From Rhodoferax sp. U2-2l (GTDB lineage Bacteria > Pseudomonadota > Gammaproteobacteria > Burkholderiales > Burkholderiaceae_C), in NCBI RefSeq assembly GCF_020594515.1, contig NZ_JAJCTH010000007.1:62001-126000 (forward strand): 64,000 bases of DNA. Direction: 5' to 3'. Made by a program: the position numbers and the translations under genes. The stretch's first letter is position 1; each line of letters begins with the position of its first letter. The notes below the pieces were generated by a model, which ran no database searches, was not told where the DNA came from, and saw only the letters and a program-made list of their open reading frames with translations. Below, piece by piece: positions 35,594 to 44,450 of the stretch.

Positions 35594-36430
35594 ATGACAT
35601 CCATCCACGACATTTGCGCACCAGCCAAGCTCAACCTCTTTCTTCACATCGTGGGCCGCAGGCCGGACGGCTACCACTTGCTGGAGTCGGTGTTCATGCT
35701 GATCGACTGGCACGACACCCTGCACGTGGAGTTGCGCCGTGACGGCCAGATCAGCCGTGAAGACCTGACCACCGAACTGCCGCCCCATGACTTGATCGTG
35801 CGGGCGGCGCTGGCGCTGCAGCAGGCCAGCGGCACGCGCCAAGGTGCCCATATCGCCATCGATAAACAGATTCCGGCACAAGCCGGTATGGGCGGTGGCT
35901 CGTCGGACGCGGCCAGCACCTTGCTGGCACTGAACCGGCTATGGGGGCTGAATCTGAGTCTGGTCGACTTGATGGCCATTGGTCTGAAACTGGGTGCCGA
36001 CGTGCCTTTTTTTCTGGGTGGCCACAACGCCTGGGTCACCGGCATCGGTGAAATCATGCAGCCTGTCGATGTGCCCGAGGCGCGCTTTCTGGTGCTCAAA
36101 CCCGGCGTCGGGTTGGAGACCCAGCGAATTTTTTCGCACCCAGGTTTGAAAAGGGACACCAAACCCGCTATACTTTCAGGCTTCGCTGCAAACACCTTTG
36201 ACTACGGTCGAAACGATTTGCAGAGCGTTGCCCAGCAGTTGTGTCCCGAAATTGATCAGGCTTTGAACTGGTTAAATGCTTCAGGACTCAAAGGCAGGAT
36301 GACAGGCTCTGGAAGTGCGGTGTTTGCTCGGCTGTTGCATGACGTTGATACTTCCAGTCTTCCTGGGCAGTTTCAATACAGGTTATGCAACAACCTGCCA
36401 GTTCATCCCCTACACGGGTGGGCTGTTTAG
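35594..36430 (+). CDS. ispE: 4-diphosphocytidyl-2-C-methyl-D-erythritol kinase
   Basis: This GHMP kinase carries out the ATP-dependent step of the MEP isoprenoid pathway. It starts CAPAKLNLFLHIVGRRPDGYH (catalytic Lys and substrate site), contains the ATP loop PAQAGMGGGSSDAA, the catalytic LGADVPFFLGG segment, and the C-terminal MTGSGSAVFA. Length 278 is usual. The order lolB-ispE-tRNA-Gln-prs is a standard proteobacterial block. Confidence 0.97.
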   Translation: MTSIHDICAPAKLNLFLHIVGRRPDGYHLLESVFMLIDWHDTLHVELRRDGQISREDLTTELPPHDLIVRAALALQQASGTRQGAHIAIDKQIPAQAGMGGGSSDAASTLLALNRLWGLNLSLVDLMAIGLKLGADVPFFLGGHNAWVTGIGEIMQPVDVPEARFLVLKPGVGLETQRIFSHPGLKRDTKPAILSGFAANTFDYGRNDLQSVAQQLCPEIDQALNWLNASGLKGRMTGSGSAVFARLLHDVDTSSLPGQFQYRLCNNLPVHPLHGWAV

Positions 36431-36472
36431 GACAAGGTTATCGGTGGGTCATGTTGAATGGTCCGCCCGTGT

Positions 36473-36549
36473 AGGGGAGTCGCCAAGCTGGTTAAGGCAC
36501 TGGATTTTGATTCCAGCATGCGAAGGTTCGAATCCTTCCTCCCCTGCCA
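36473..36549 (+). tRNA. tRNA-Gln (anticodon TTG)
   Basis: Acceptor AGGGGAG pairs with CTCCCCT; the D arm reads GCCAAGCTGGTTAAGGC; the anticodon stem CTGGA/TCCAG encloses loop TTTTGAT with anticodon TTG; the T arm contains GGTTCGAATCC; discriminator G and CCA are encoded. It lies between ispE and prs. Confidence 0.96.
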
Positions 36550-36612
36550 AATTTCCAAGCATGTTGTTCGCCAACATGCACAAACAATAGCGACTTAACT
36601 GTTGGGAACACC

Positions 36613-37590
36613 ATGCAAGCCGATCAAGCCCCCGATTTCATGGTATTCACAGGCAACGCCAACCCATCGTTGGCGGCCGATATTGCCAGCCACCTCAAGA
36701 CCGGTTTGGGTGCAGCCGAGGTGGGTCGGTTCTCTGACGGTGAAGTCACCGTCGAAATCAAACAAAACGTGCGTGCCCGCGATGTGTTCGTGGTGCAAAG
36801 CACCTGCGCACCCACCAATGAAAACCTGATGGAACTGCTGATCATGGTGGACGCGCTCAAGCGCGCTTCCGCCGAACGTATCAGCGCCGTCATTCCGTAT
36901 TTTGGTTACGCCCGGCAGGACCGCCGCCCGCGCTCCAGCCGTGTGCCGATCACCGCCAAGGTGGTGGCCAACATGTTGCAAGCGGTTGGTGTGGCCCGAG
37001 TGCTGACCATGGACTTGCACGCCGACCAGATTCAGGGTTTCTTTGACATTCCGGTTGACAACATTTACGCCTCGCCCGTGTTGCTGGGCGACTTGCGCCA
37101 GAAAAATTATGACGACCTGATCGTGGTGTCTCCCGATGTGGGTGGTGTGGTTCGAGCCCGTGCGCTGGCCAAACAACTCGACTGCGATCTGGCCATCATC
37201 GACAAACGTCGGCCCCGCGCCAATGTCAGCGAAGTGATGCATGTGATCGGCGAAATTGAAGGCCGCAATTGCGTCATCATGGACGACATGATCGACACCG
37301 CCGGCACGCTGGTCAAAGCGGCCGAGGTGCTGAAAAAGCGCGGCGCGAAAAAAGTCTACGCGTATTGCACCCACCCCATTTTCTCCGGCCCGGCCATCGA
37401 TCGCATCAGCAACGGCCAGGCGCTGGACGAAGTGGTGGTGACCAACACCATCCCCTTGAGCGCCAACGCCCTGGCCTGCCCGAAAATCAGGCAACTGAAT
37501 GTGGCGCCCCTCATTGCGGAGACCATCCACCGGATTGCCCTGGGCAAGTCGGTCATGAGTTTGTTTTCTGATCAGGACAACCTGTTCTGA
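36613..37590 (+). CDS. prs: Ribose-phosphate pyrophosphokinase (PRPP synthetase)
   Basis: It makes PRPP from ribose-5-phosphate and ATP for nucleotide, His and Trp synthesis. Diagnostic segments are [33 protein letters not shown], the Mg/PRPP signature [19 protein letters not shown], and the PRPP loop [16 protein letters not shown] 36613 gives a normal N-terminus; length 325 is slightly long for the family. A terminator follows. Confidence 0.97.
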   Translation: MQADQAPDFMVFTGNANPSLAADIASHLKTGLGAAEVGRFSDGEVTVEIKQNVRARDVFVVQSTCAPTNENLMELLIMVDALKRASAERISAVIPYFGYARQDRRPRSSRVPITAKVVANMLQAVGVARVLTMDLHADQIQGFFDIPVDNIYASPVLLGDLRQKNYDDLIVVSPDVGGVVRARALAKQLDCDLAIIDKRRPRANVSEVMHVIGEIEGRNCVIMDDMIDTAGTLVKAAEVLKKRGAKKVYAYCTHPIFSGPAIDRISNGQALDEVVVTNTIPLSANALACPKIRQLNVAPLIAETIHRIALGKSVMSLFSDQDNLF

Positions 37591-37605
37591 CCAGAATCCC
37601 CAGTG

Positions 37606-37639
37606 GCTCGTGCACCCATCCGGGGTGCCGGGCTTTTTT
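37606..37639 (+). terminator. Intrinsic terminator after prs
   Basis: A two-part stem (GCTC/GGGC outside, GCACCC/GGGTGC inside, loop ATCCG) is followed directly by six T's (37634-37639). It separates prs from rplY. Confidence 0.7.
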
Positions 37640-37685
37640 AATCCGGGTCGCACTGGTCGCGGTCGGCCCCATCAGGAGTTAGTTT

Positions 37686-38342
37686 ATGAACATCGTCGCT
37701 TTTGAGCGCGCCAAGCAAGGTACGGGTGCGAGCCGCCGTCTGCGCATCACCGGTCGCACGCCCGGTATCGTTTACGGTGGAGCAGCCCAGCCACAACTCA
37801 TCGAAGTTGATCACAACGCCCTGTGGCATGCCCTGAAAAAAGAAGCCTTCCACTCCAGCATTCTGGACATGGACATCGCCGGTACCGCCCAAAAGGTTTT
37901 GTTGCGTGACGTGCAAGTGCACCCGTTCAAGCAACTCGTGCTGCACGTGGATTTCCAGCGTGTGGACGCCACCACCAAGCTGCACATGAAGGTGCCGCTG
38001 CACTTTGTCGGCGACGACCAGTCGATGGCTATCAAGTCTGAAGGCTGCATTGCCAACCACGTGATCAGTGAAATCGACGTGCTATGCCTGCCCGCCGACC
38101 TGCCTGAGTTCATCACCGTGGACTTGAGCGGTCTGCGCAAAGGCAGCTCGCTGCACCTGCAAGACGTGCCGATGCCCAAGGGTGTCAAGGCCATCACCCA
38201 CGGCAGCGACAAGAACCCGGTGGTAGTCTCTGTGGTGGTGGTGGCTGCGGCTGAAGCTCCTGCCGAGGCAGCCCCCGCGGCTGACGCCAAGCCAGCTGGC
38301 AAGGGCGGCAAGCCAGCTGCCAAGCCTGCTGCCAAGAAATAA
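37686..38342 (+). CDS. rplY: 50S ribosomal protein L25/Ctc
   Basis: The long (218-residue) TL5/Ctc form of L25, which binds 5S rRNA. The N-terminal domain runs [18 protein letters not shown]; the C-terminal beta domain includes [19 protein letters not shown] and [11 protein letters not shown]. The tail is an Ala/Pro/Lys-rich low-complexity stretch (about 185-218). The start is the ATG after GGAG. It is followed by a strong terminator. Confidence 0.96.
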   Translation: MNIVAFERAKQGTGASRRLRITGRTPGIVYGGAAQPQLIEVDHNALWHALKKEAFHSSILDMDIAGTAQKVLLRDVQVHPFKQLVLHVDFQRVDATTKLHMKVPLHFVGDDQSMAIKSEGCIANHVISEIDVLCLPADLPEFITVDLSGLRKGSSLHLQDVPMPKGVKAITHGSDKNPVVVSVVVVAAAEAPAEAAPAADAKPAGKGGKPAAKPAAKK

Positions 38343-38362
38343 GTCCACAAGGACTGTCCAAG

Positions 38363-38385
38363 AGCCCACTTCGGTGGGCTTTTTT
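38363..38385 (+). terminator. Intrinsic terminator after rplY
   Basis: AGCCCAC-TTCG-GTGGGCT is a perfect stem with a stable TTCG tetraloop, and the final T begins a run of six. It ends 27 bases before the pth start. Confidence 0.93.
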
Positions 38386-38411
38386 ACGCCTGCACTTGCA
38401 TAATTCGCACC

Positions 38412-39080
38412 ATGATTCGACTTTTTGTTGGCCTGGGAAACCCCGGCCCGGACTACGACGCCACCCGCCACAACGCAGGTTTCTGGTGGATCGACGCCGT
38501 TGCCAAAGCCTTGAACGTGACCCTGACCATGGACAAAAGCTACCACGGCATGGTGGCCCGAACCGTGGTCAATGGGCAAACCGTGTGGCTGCTCAAACCA
38601 CAGACATTCATGAACCTCAGCGGCAAGTCGGTGGCAGCACTGGCCAATTTTTTCAAAATCAGCCCGCAAGAGATGCTGGTGGCGCATGACGAACTGGACA
38701 TTGCGCCCGGCGAAGCCAAGCTCAAACTCGGTGGCAGCCACGCTGGCCACAACGGCCTGCGCGACATCCACGCCCAGTTCGGCACCGACCAATACTGGCG
38801 CTTGCGCCTGGGCATCGGTCATCCGGGCAACAAGGCGGAAGTGGTCCACTGGGTGCTGAAAAAACCCTCGCCAGACCATCACATTGCCATCGATCAAAGC
38901 ATTGACCGGGCACTCAAAGCCTTGCCGCAGCTGCTCAGAGGCGACATGGAGCAGGCCACCCGCTTGATCCACACCAGCAAACCGCCACGGCCCAAGATCC
39001 CCAAACCGCAGCCCACCCAAGCGCTCACGCCTGGCCCAGCCCAAAAACCTGCCACGATGTCCGAGAAGGAGCCGCCATGA
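38412..39080 (+). CDS. pth: Peptidyl-tRNA hydrolase
   Basis: It releases peptides from peptidyl-tRNA. Catalytic features are visible: [18 protein letters not shown] (Asn and His), [13 protein letters not shown], and [24 protein letters not shown] (catalytic Asp and Asn). The catalytic domain ends near residue 190. The last 30 or so residues are a Pro/Lys-rich tail not found in short forms of the enzyme. The stop overlaps the next gene by ATGA. Confidence 0.96.
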   Translation: MIRLFVGLGNPGPDYDATRHNAGFWWIDAVAKALNVTLTMDKSYHGMVARTVVNGQTVWLLKPQTFMNLSGKSVAALANFFKISPQEMLVAHDELDIAPGEAKLKLGGSHAGHNGLRDIHAQFGTDQYWRLRLGIGHPGNKAEVVHWVLKKPSPDHHIAIDQSIDRALKALPQLLRGDMEQATRLIHTSKPPRPKIPKPQPTQALTPGPAQKPATMSEKEPP

Positions 39081-39538
39081 TCCGCACGCGCTGTTGGGTG
39101 ATGTCCGTCTTGATCGCTGCCAGCACTTTGTCGACGCTGGCCACCGCCGAGAACGTCTACAAATGTGGCAACACCTACAGCCAGTCGCCCTGCCCGGGTG
39201 CCAAACTGCTGAACATCGACGACAGCCGCGACCCGCAGCAGAAAAAGCTCAAAGACGAGGTGACCCGGCGCGATGCTGAATTGGCCAACGACATGGAAAA
39301 AACCCGGCTGGCCAACGAAGCCGCCTTGGCGGCGCAGCGCACACCACCCGCCCAAAACGCTGGCAAACCCCAACGTGTCAAGGTCGTCACGGCCGAGCCA
39401 ACATTGGTCTACGCGCGCAAGCCGCGCCTGAACCGGCCTCACAAACCGAAAGCCTTTACCGCTGCGGTGCCGGACACGGTGGACAAACCCGGCAAGCCCG
39501 GCAAACCGCGCACCCACCGGCCAGAGGGCGCGCGCTAG
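39077..39538 (+). CDS. Secreted DUF4124-like protein
   Basis: A signal peptide ([15 protein letters not shown]) precedes a short Cys-containing segment [20 protein letters not shown], like the DUF4124 pattern of small periplasmic proteins. A charged helix and a basic Pro/Lys/Arg-rich C-terminus follow. The ATGA overlap with pth suggests coupled translation; the 3' end overlaps the convergent ferredoxin gene by 4 bases. Function unknown. Confidence 0.75.
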   Translation: MIRTRCWVMSVLIAASTLSTLATAENVYKCGNTYSQSPCPGAKLLNIDDSRDPQQKKLKDEVTRRDAELANDMEKTRLANEAALAAQRTPPAQNAGKPQRVKVVTAEPTLVYARKPRLNRPHKPKAFTAAVPDTVDKPGKPGKPRTHRPEGAR

Positions 39539-39810
39539 AGACCGGGTGTCTCCGGCGCTGCCAATTGCGCCTGCAGGCGCTGGTACTTTTTAAACAGCGT
39601 CTCGCGGTCTTCCACATGCGCCGGGTTGACCGGAATGCAATTCACCGGGCATACCTGCACACACTGGGGCTCGTCAAAGTGACCCACACACTCGGTGCAT
39701 TTGTCCGGGTTGATCTCGTAAATGTCCTGGCCCATGAAGATCGCCTGGTTTGGGCACTCGGGCTCACACACATCACAGTTGATGCACTCAATGGTGATCA
39801 GCAGCGCCAT
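39535..39810 (-). CDS. YfhL-type 2x[4Fe-4S] ferredoxin
   Basis: The 91-residue protein has two cluster motifs: CINCDVCEPECP, and CTECVGHFDEPQCVQVCPVNCIP with the insert between the first cysteines that marks YfhL/AlvIn-type low-potential ferredoxins. It is a soluble electron carrier whose partner is unknown. It lies 39 bases after the universal stress gene on the same strand and converges with the DUF4124-like gene. Confidence 0.94.
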   Translation of the reverse strand: MALLITIECINCDVCEPECPNQAIFMGQDIYEINPDKCTECVGHFDEPQCVQVCPVNCIPVNPAHVEDRETLFKKYQRLQAQLAAPETPGL

Positions 39811-39849
39811 GCCAGACTTCCGAACGGTAAGCGAGGCGAAAACAGGGGC

Positions 39850-40305
39850 CTAGGCTGCCGCATCAGCCTCGGGCTCTTCAAAGCTCTTCACGATCATGAC
39901 CGGCACCCCCGCCGCATGCAGCAGCTCGTTGGAGACCGAGCCCAGCAGCGCGCTGCGCAGCGTGCTGGTGCCGCTGGCGCCCATCACCACCATGTCACAG
40001 CCATAGTTCTCCAGGATGTCGACCAGCGTGTGCGCGGGGTCACCGGTGGCCACTTCAGACTCGAAATCAATCCCCGCCTCTTCCAGCAACGTCTGCGCAG
40101 GTTTCAAGGTATTCACACCGGCGGCGGCGCTGACCTCCTCGATGAGTTGCGGGTCGTGCGCCACCATCAATTCGTACAGGCTGGCTGGCTCCTGCACATT
40201 GGCCAGCACCACCGAGGTGTTGAGGCCGCTGTCCGCCAGACGGATGGCCATCAGCACAGCCTCCAGTGCAGCGGTCGAGCCATCAAAGGGCAATAATATT
40301 TTCAT
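39850..40305 (-). CDS. Universal stress protein (UspA family)
   Basis: The single-domain protein (151 residues) starts KILLPFDGSTAALEAV and ends with the ATP-loop-like GASGTSTLRSALLGSVSNELLHAAGVPVMIV, close to the G-x2-G-x9-G-S/T nucleotide-binding pattern. It may bind ATP in stress or growth arrest. It sits between coaD and the ferredoxin gene, all on the minus strand. Confidence 0.93.
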   Translation of the reverse strand: MKILLPFDGSTAALEAVLMAIRLADSGLNTSVVLANVQEPASLYELMVAHDPQLIEEVSAAAGVNTLKPAQTLLEEAGIDFESEVATGDPAHTLVDILENYGCDMVVMGASGTSTLRSALLGSVSNELLHAAGVPVMIVKSFEEPEADAAA

Positions 40306-40326
40306 GGTTTTCTCCAGATAAACGGA

Positions 40327-40827
40327 TCAAGCGGCAGATGGGCCGCGCACTTTGTCAAGCAAGCGCTGGTTGACACCAGGCGACACAAACGGGGCCACCT
40401 CGCCACCCAAGGTGGCAATCTCACGCACCAGGGTGCTGGAGATGAACTGGTATTTGTCACTGGGGGCCAAGAAAATGGTTTCCACGGTGGGCATCAGGGT
40501 GCGGTTCATGCCAGCCAGCTGGAACTCGTAGTCAAAGTCGGTCACAGCGCGCAAGCCGCGCACCATGGCCTTGGCACCGCTGGCGATGACAAAGTCACGC
40601 AGCAGGCCGTGAAACTCGGCCACTTCCACACCTGGCACATCCGCCAGGGCCAAACGCGCCATCTCGACGCGCTCTTGCAAGGTGAACAGCGCCTTTTTAT
40701 GGTGCCCTGCCGCCACGGCCACAATCACGCGGTCAAACAATTGCGCGGCGCGGCGCACGATGTCTTCGTGTCCGAGGGTGATCGGATCAAAGGTGCCGGG
40801 GTAAACCGCGATCTGGTGATGGGGCAT
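40327..40827 (-). CDS. coaD: Phosphopantetheine adenylyltransferase
   Basis: The enzyme catalyses the penultimate step of CoA synthesis. It starts AVYPGTFDPITLGHEDIVRRAA with the T/HxGH signature and has VRGLRAVTDFDYEFQLAGMNR and the FISSTLVREIA nucleotide motif. Length 166 is normal. It follows rsmD by 67 bases, a conserved pairing. The last CoA step, coaE, is at 50881-51522. Confidence 0.97.
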   Translation of the reverse strand: MPHHQIAVYPGTFDPITLGHEDIVRRAAQLFDRVIVAVAAGHHKKALFTLQERVEMARLALADVPGVEVAEFHGLLRDFVIASGAKAMVRGLRAVTDFDYEFQLAGMNRTLMPTVETIFLAPSDKYQFISSTLVREIATLGGEVAPFVSPGVNQRLLDKVRGPSAA

Positions 40828-40894
40828 GGGTCAATTCTTTCGGGCCAGGGAATGCCGCTGATTATCGTGCGGGTGTTTGGCAAGGCAGGGCAGC

Positions 40895-41524
40895 TCAGGC
40901 CACCGCAGCGGTGATGCGTTGCAGCAAATGGGCGTGCACCGCACCGGCCTTCAGGTGGCGGTAGAGCTGCAGTTGCGCGGCCTGCAGGCGCTCATCCGTC
41001 CACCGCACGGGGGCTTCGAGGTACACAAACCCGCTTGGTTTCACCGCCTGGGCTGCCGCCAACACCGCGGCGTCGAACACCTCCGAGTCAAACGGCGGGT
41101 CCAGAAAGATGACGTCCAGGCTGCTGGGGGCGGCTTGCCTGAGCGCAGTCACACCATCGGCACGCGCCACCTGCACGGTCTCCAGCTTGAGTTGCGAAGC
41201 GATCCGTTTGAGCTGGTCCACCAGCGCCGCGTCGTTCTCGATGAGACGAACCTCGGTCGCCCCGCGTGAGGCCGATTCGAACCCCAACGCACCGGTGCCC
41301 GCAAACGCGTCCAGGCAGCGCCAGCCCGTCAGGTCCTGGCCCAGCCAGTTGAACAGCGTCTCGCGCACGCGGTCAGGTGTGGGGCGCAGGCCGGGGTTGT
41401 CGGCCACCGGCAACTTGGTGCGTTTGAACAGGCCGCCAATGATGCGGACTTCGTGGGTTTGCACGGCGCGCGGGCGCACCGGCTTGCGGTAGGGAGCGGG
41501 GGGAGCTTTTTTCATCATCGGCAT
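40895..41524 (-). CDS. rsmD: 16S rRNA (guanine(966)-N2)-methyltransferase RsmD
   Basis: The AdoMet site is LDAFAGTGALGFESASRGA, and the catalytic motif IV is FLDPPF. The substrate-binding N-terminus reads VRIIGGLFKRTKLPV with RPTPDRVRETLFNWL. ATG 41524 is chosen because GGGA precedes it by a few bases; a longer frame to 41578 would overlap the M16 gene, and MMKK at 41518 is also possible. It is the usual partner of coaD downstream and ftsY/M16 genes upstream. Confidence 0.95.
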   Translation of the reverse strand: MPMMKKAPPAPYRKPVRPRAVQTHEVRIIGGLFKRTKLPVADNPGLRPTPDRVRETLFNWLGQDLTGWRCLDAFAGTGALGFESASRGATEVRLIENDAALVDQLKRIASQLKLETVQVARADGVTALRQAAPSSLDVIFLDPPFDSEVFDAAVLAAAQAVKPSGFVYLEAPVRWTDERLQAAQLQLYRHLKAGAVHAHLLQRITAAVA

Positions 41525-41555
41525 GTTATCCCGGCTGGACGGCCGGGCCGATGCC

Positions 41556-42932
41556 TCAGGGCTTGGCGGGCGCACCACCCAGCACCACGGTCACCATCCG
41601 ATCGGGCTGCAGTTTGCGCGCAAAAGCGGCCTGGATGTCGGCCAGGGTGACTTGGGCTACCTGCGCTGTCCAGGTGTCCAGATAGTTCAGCGGCAAGTTG
41701 TTCCAGGCCATGTTGGCGACATTGCCAAGCAGCTTGCGGTTGCTGTCAATCAGCAGCGGGAAACCACCCACCAGGTTGTCCTTGGCGGCTTGAAGCTCAG
41801 CCTGGGTCGGACCATCGGTCACAAACTTGGCCACCACCTCACGCACCACGCGCACTGCCTCGTCGGCCTGATCGGGCCGGGTTTGCAGGCCCACGCTGAA
41901 GGCGCCTGCGTGCTGGCCGGGTGCAAACCCGCTGTAGACGCTGTAACTCAAGCCCCGCTTTTCACGCACTTCCTGGGTCAGGCGCGAGACAAAGCCCCCG
42001 CCGCCCAGGATGTAGTTGCCCACCGTCAGCGCGAAATGGTCAGGGTCGTCGCGCCGGTACCCTGGCTGCCCGATCAACACTTGTGCCTGGGCCGACTCAA
42101 ACGCGATGCGCTGCTCACTGCCTGCGGCCAGCGGCTGCACCTCAGCCACGGCGGGCAGCGGCGCGCAGGCGTCGGCCTGGGCCTGACGCTCAGACGTCAG
42201 CCTGGCCAGCAACTGCTGCACCAGCATGTCAGCCTGTGGGCGGTTGACCGCGCCTACGATAGTGACTTTGGCACGGCACGGGGCCACCATCTGGCGGTAC
42301 AGGGCCGCCATGTCGGCCACCTCGATGTTGGCCAGCGTGGCCTCGGTCATCTCATAACCGTAGGGGTGCGCGCCATACACAGCCTGGGCAAAAGCACGGC
42401 CCGCCAGCGTGCCGGGCCGAGTGTTGGCCTCTTTGATGGCCGCCTGCAGGCTGCCACGTTCACGCTGCCAGATAGCCAGCGGGAAGGCGGGCTGCGCCAA
42501 CTGCCGCGCGGCCAGTTGCACCGCCTGCCCCAGCAGATCAGGGTAGGTGAGCGAGCGCAGCGAAAAACTCATGCGGTCATCGCCTGCGTGAGCTGAAAAG
42601 CTGGCACCCAGGTCGGCCCAGGCCTCACCCAACGCGTTTTCGTCCAACGCGGGCTCGTTGGCACCCGCGCCTGCCAGCACGCCCTTGCTGACCATGCTGG
42701 CGGTCACACTGGCCAAACCGGCTTTGTCGGCCGGGTCACGGCGGCTACCGGCGTCCAGGTCGATTTGCACGTCCACCATCGGAATGGCCGGGCTTTGCAC
42801 CAGATAAACCTGCGCGCCGCTGGGCTGGGTCCAATGTTCAATGGGAATGCCCGCCCAGGTCAGATTGACAAAACACAGGGCTGCGGCGCCAGTCCTGAGG
42901 GCGTGAAATGCGATATTTTTCAGAGTCGTCAT
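41556..42932 (-). CDS. M16-family peptidase-like protein without zinc motif
   Basis: The protein (458 residues) has a signal peptide and two M16 domains (HWTQPSGAQVYLVQSPAIPMVDVQIDLDAGSRRD; later ILGGGGFVSRLTQEVREKRGLSYSVYSGF, the R/Y region of domain two). The zinc motif HxxEH expected near residue 80 is replaced by GLASVTASMV, so it should be the non-catalytic partner of the next protein. It starts 19 bases after the active M16 stop. Confidence 0.9.
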   Translation of the reverse strand: MTTLKNIAFHALRTGAAALCFVNLTWAGIPIEHWTQPSGAQVYLVQSPAIPMVDVQIDLDAGSRRDPADKAGLASVTASMVSKGVLAGAGANEPALDENALGEAWADLGASFSAHAGDDRMSFSLRSLTYPDLLGQAVQLAARQLAQPAFPLAIWQRERGSLQAAIKEANTRPGTLAGRAFAQAVYGAHPYGYEMTEATLANIEVADMAALYRQMVAPCRAKVTIVGAVNRPQADMLVQQLLARLTSERQAQADACAPLPAVAEVQPLAAGSEQRIAFESAQAQVLIGQPGYRRDDPDHFALTVGNYILGGGGFVSRLTQEVREKRGLSYSVYSGFAPGQHAGAFSVGLQTRPDQADEAVRVVREVVAKFVTDGPTQAELQAAKDNLVGGFPLLIDSNRKLLGNVANMAWNNLPLNYLDTWTAQVAQVTLADIQAAFARKLQPDRMVTVVLGGAPAKP

Positions 42933-42951
42933 AAATTATGGAAACGATGTG

Positions 42952-44421
42952 TCAGTGTCTGGAACCGGCGGGTGGGGTGCGCGGTTTGCGGCTTGTGTCC
43001 AGCGGCTGGGGCAGCAGGTGCGCCACGGTGAGCTGGTCATCGCCAAAATACTGGCGTGCCACCTGCTGCACCTGGGGGGCGGTGACGGCGCGCAGGCGCT
43101 GCAGCAGTTGCTCGCCGGCATCCACCGGCAAACCTTGCGCCCACTGGGTGCCCAGTTCACGCGCCTGGTTGAACAAGGAATCGAGCTTGTAGACCTCGCT
43201 GGCGACCCACTGGGTTTTGACACGGGCCAATTCGGCTTCGGTGATGCCCTCGGTGCCAATGCGCTGCACCTGCGCACGCAGCGCCTGCTCGACCTGATCC
43301 GCCGTTTTGCCCTGGGTCGGCACGCCGGTCAGCATGAACAGCTGCGGGCCACGGCCCCACAGGCCGTTGTAGGCACCGGCGCTGTCGGCCACGCGCTGCG
43401 GGCCTTGGGTCAGGGTGCGCTCCAGGCGGGCGCCCTGGTAGCCGTCCAGCACGGCCGCCAGCACGGTCAATGCCAGCGCGTCAGTGTCATTGGGTGAGCC
43501 TTCCTGCCATTGCAGCGACGGCACCTTGTAGGCCAGCACCACATGCGCCTGCTCGGCGGGTGCCTTGAAGGCCAGGCGCTTGATGCCCGCCTGGGCAGGC
43601 TCGGCGCGCGGCTTGCGCTCTGGCACGGCACGGGTCGGCAGGCTGCCGTAGTATGTGTCGGCCAGGGCGCGCACCTGAGCCACATCCACATCACCCGCCA
43701 CCACCACGGCGGCGTTGGCGGGCACATACCAGCGCTGGTAAAAGTCACGTGCATCCGCTGGCGTCAGGGCCTCGAGGTCGCTCATCCAGCCCACAATCGG
43801 GCGGCGGTAGGGCGAGGCGACAAACACCGTCGCATTGAGCGCCTCATACATCAGCGCTTGCGGGTTGTCTTCGGTGCGCAGGCGGCGCTCTTCCTTGACC
43901 ACTTCGAGCTCTTTTTTGAACGCGTCGTCGGCCCACTGGCTGTGGGCAAAACGGTCCGATTCCAGCCGCATCACGTCTTCGAGCCGCTGCACCGGCACCA
44001 TCTGGTAATAGCCGGTGTAGTCGCGGCTGGTGAATGCGTTGTCACGCCCGCCCAAAGCGGCCACACGCCGGGAGAACTCTCCCGCGGGCACCTTGGGCGT
44101 GCCCTTGAACATCATGTGCTCCAGCACATGGGCCACGCCGGACGTGCCGTCCACCTCGTCCATGGCGCCGACTCGCACCCACAACATGTGCACCGCCGTG
44201 GGCGCACGCCGATCAGGTTTGACGATCAACGTCAACCCATTGGCCAAGGTGAACTGCTGGGCACGGACCGGGGCCGCCGTGGCCACATCGTGTGGGGGGG
44301 GTGCCGGTGTCGGCTGGGCCAGCGCGATGGCCGAGGTCGTGAAGTTGATCGCTGTCAATAAGGGCAAAAAGCAGCGCCTGGCGAAACCAAATGGGGGGGG
44401 CAGAGGGGTTGGACGTTTCAT
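42952..44421 (-). CDS. M16-family zinc metallopeptidase (pitrilysin-like)
   Basis: After a signal peptide (about 1-35, ending AIALAQP) come the M16 zinc motif HVLEHMMFKGT (HxxEH) and the downstream Glu in KKELEVVKEERR, so it should be an active periplasmic peptidase working with the inactive partner encoded next. ATG at 44421 (MKRPTPLPPPF) is chosen over 44439, which overlaps the ftsY region. Only 29 bases separate its start from divergent ftsY. Confidence 0.92.
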   Translation of the reverse strand: MKRPTPLPPPFGFARRCFLPLLTAINFTTSAIALAQPTPAPPPHDVATAAPVRAQQFTLANGLTLIVKPDRRAPTAVHMLWVRVGAMDEVDGTSGVAHVLEHMMFKGTPKVPAGEFSRRVAALGGRDNAFTSRDYTGYYQMVPVQRLEDVMRLESDRFAHSQWADDAFKKELEVVKEERRLRTEDNPQALMYEALNATVFVASPYRRPIVGWMSDLEALTPADARDFYQRWYVPANAAVVVAGDVDVAQVRALADTYYGSLPTRAVPERKPRAEPAQAGIKRLAFKAPAEQAHVVLAYKVPSLQWQEGSPNDTDALALTVLAAVLDGYQGARLERTLTQGPQRVADSAGAYNGLWGRGPQLFMLTGVPTQGKTADQVEQALRAQVQRIGTEGITEAELARVKTQWVASEVYKLDSLFNQARELGTQWAQGLPVDAGEQLLQRLRAVTAPQVQQVARQYFGDDQLTVAHLLPQPLDTSRKPRTPPAGSRH

Positions 44422-44450
44422 AGAATGCAGTGATACCACGAAACGCCAAA

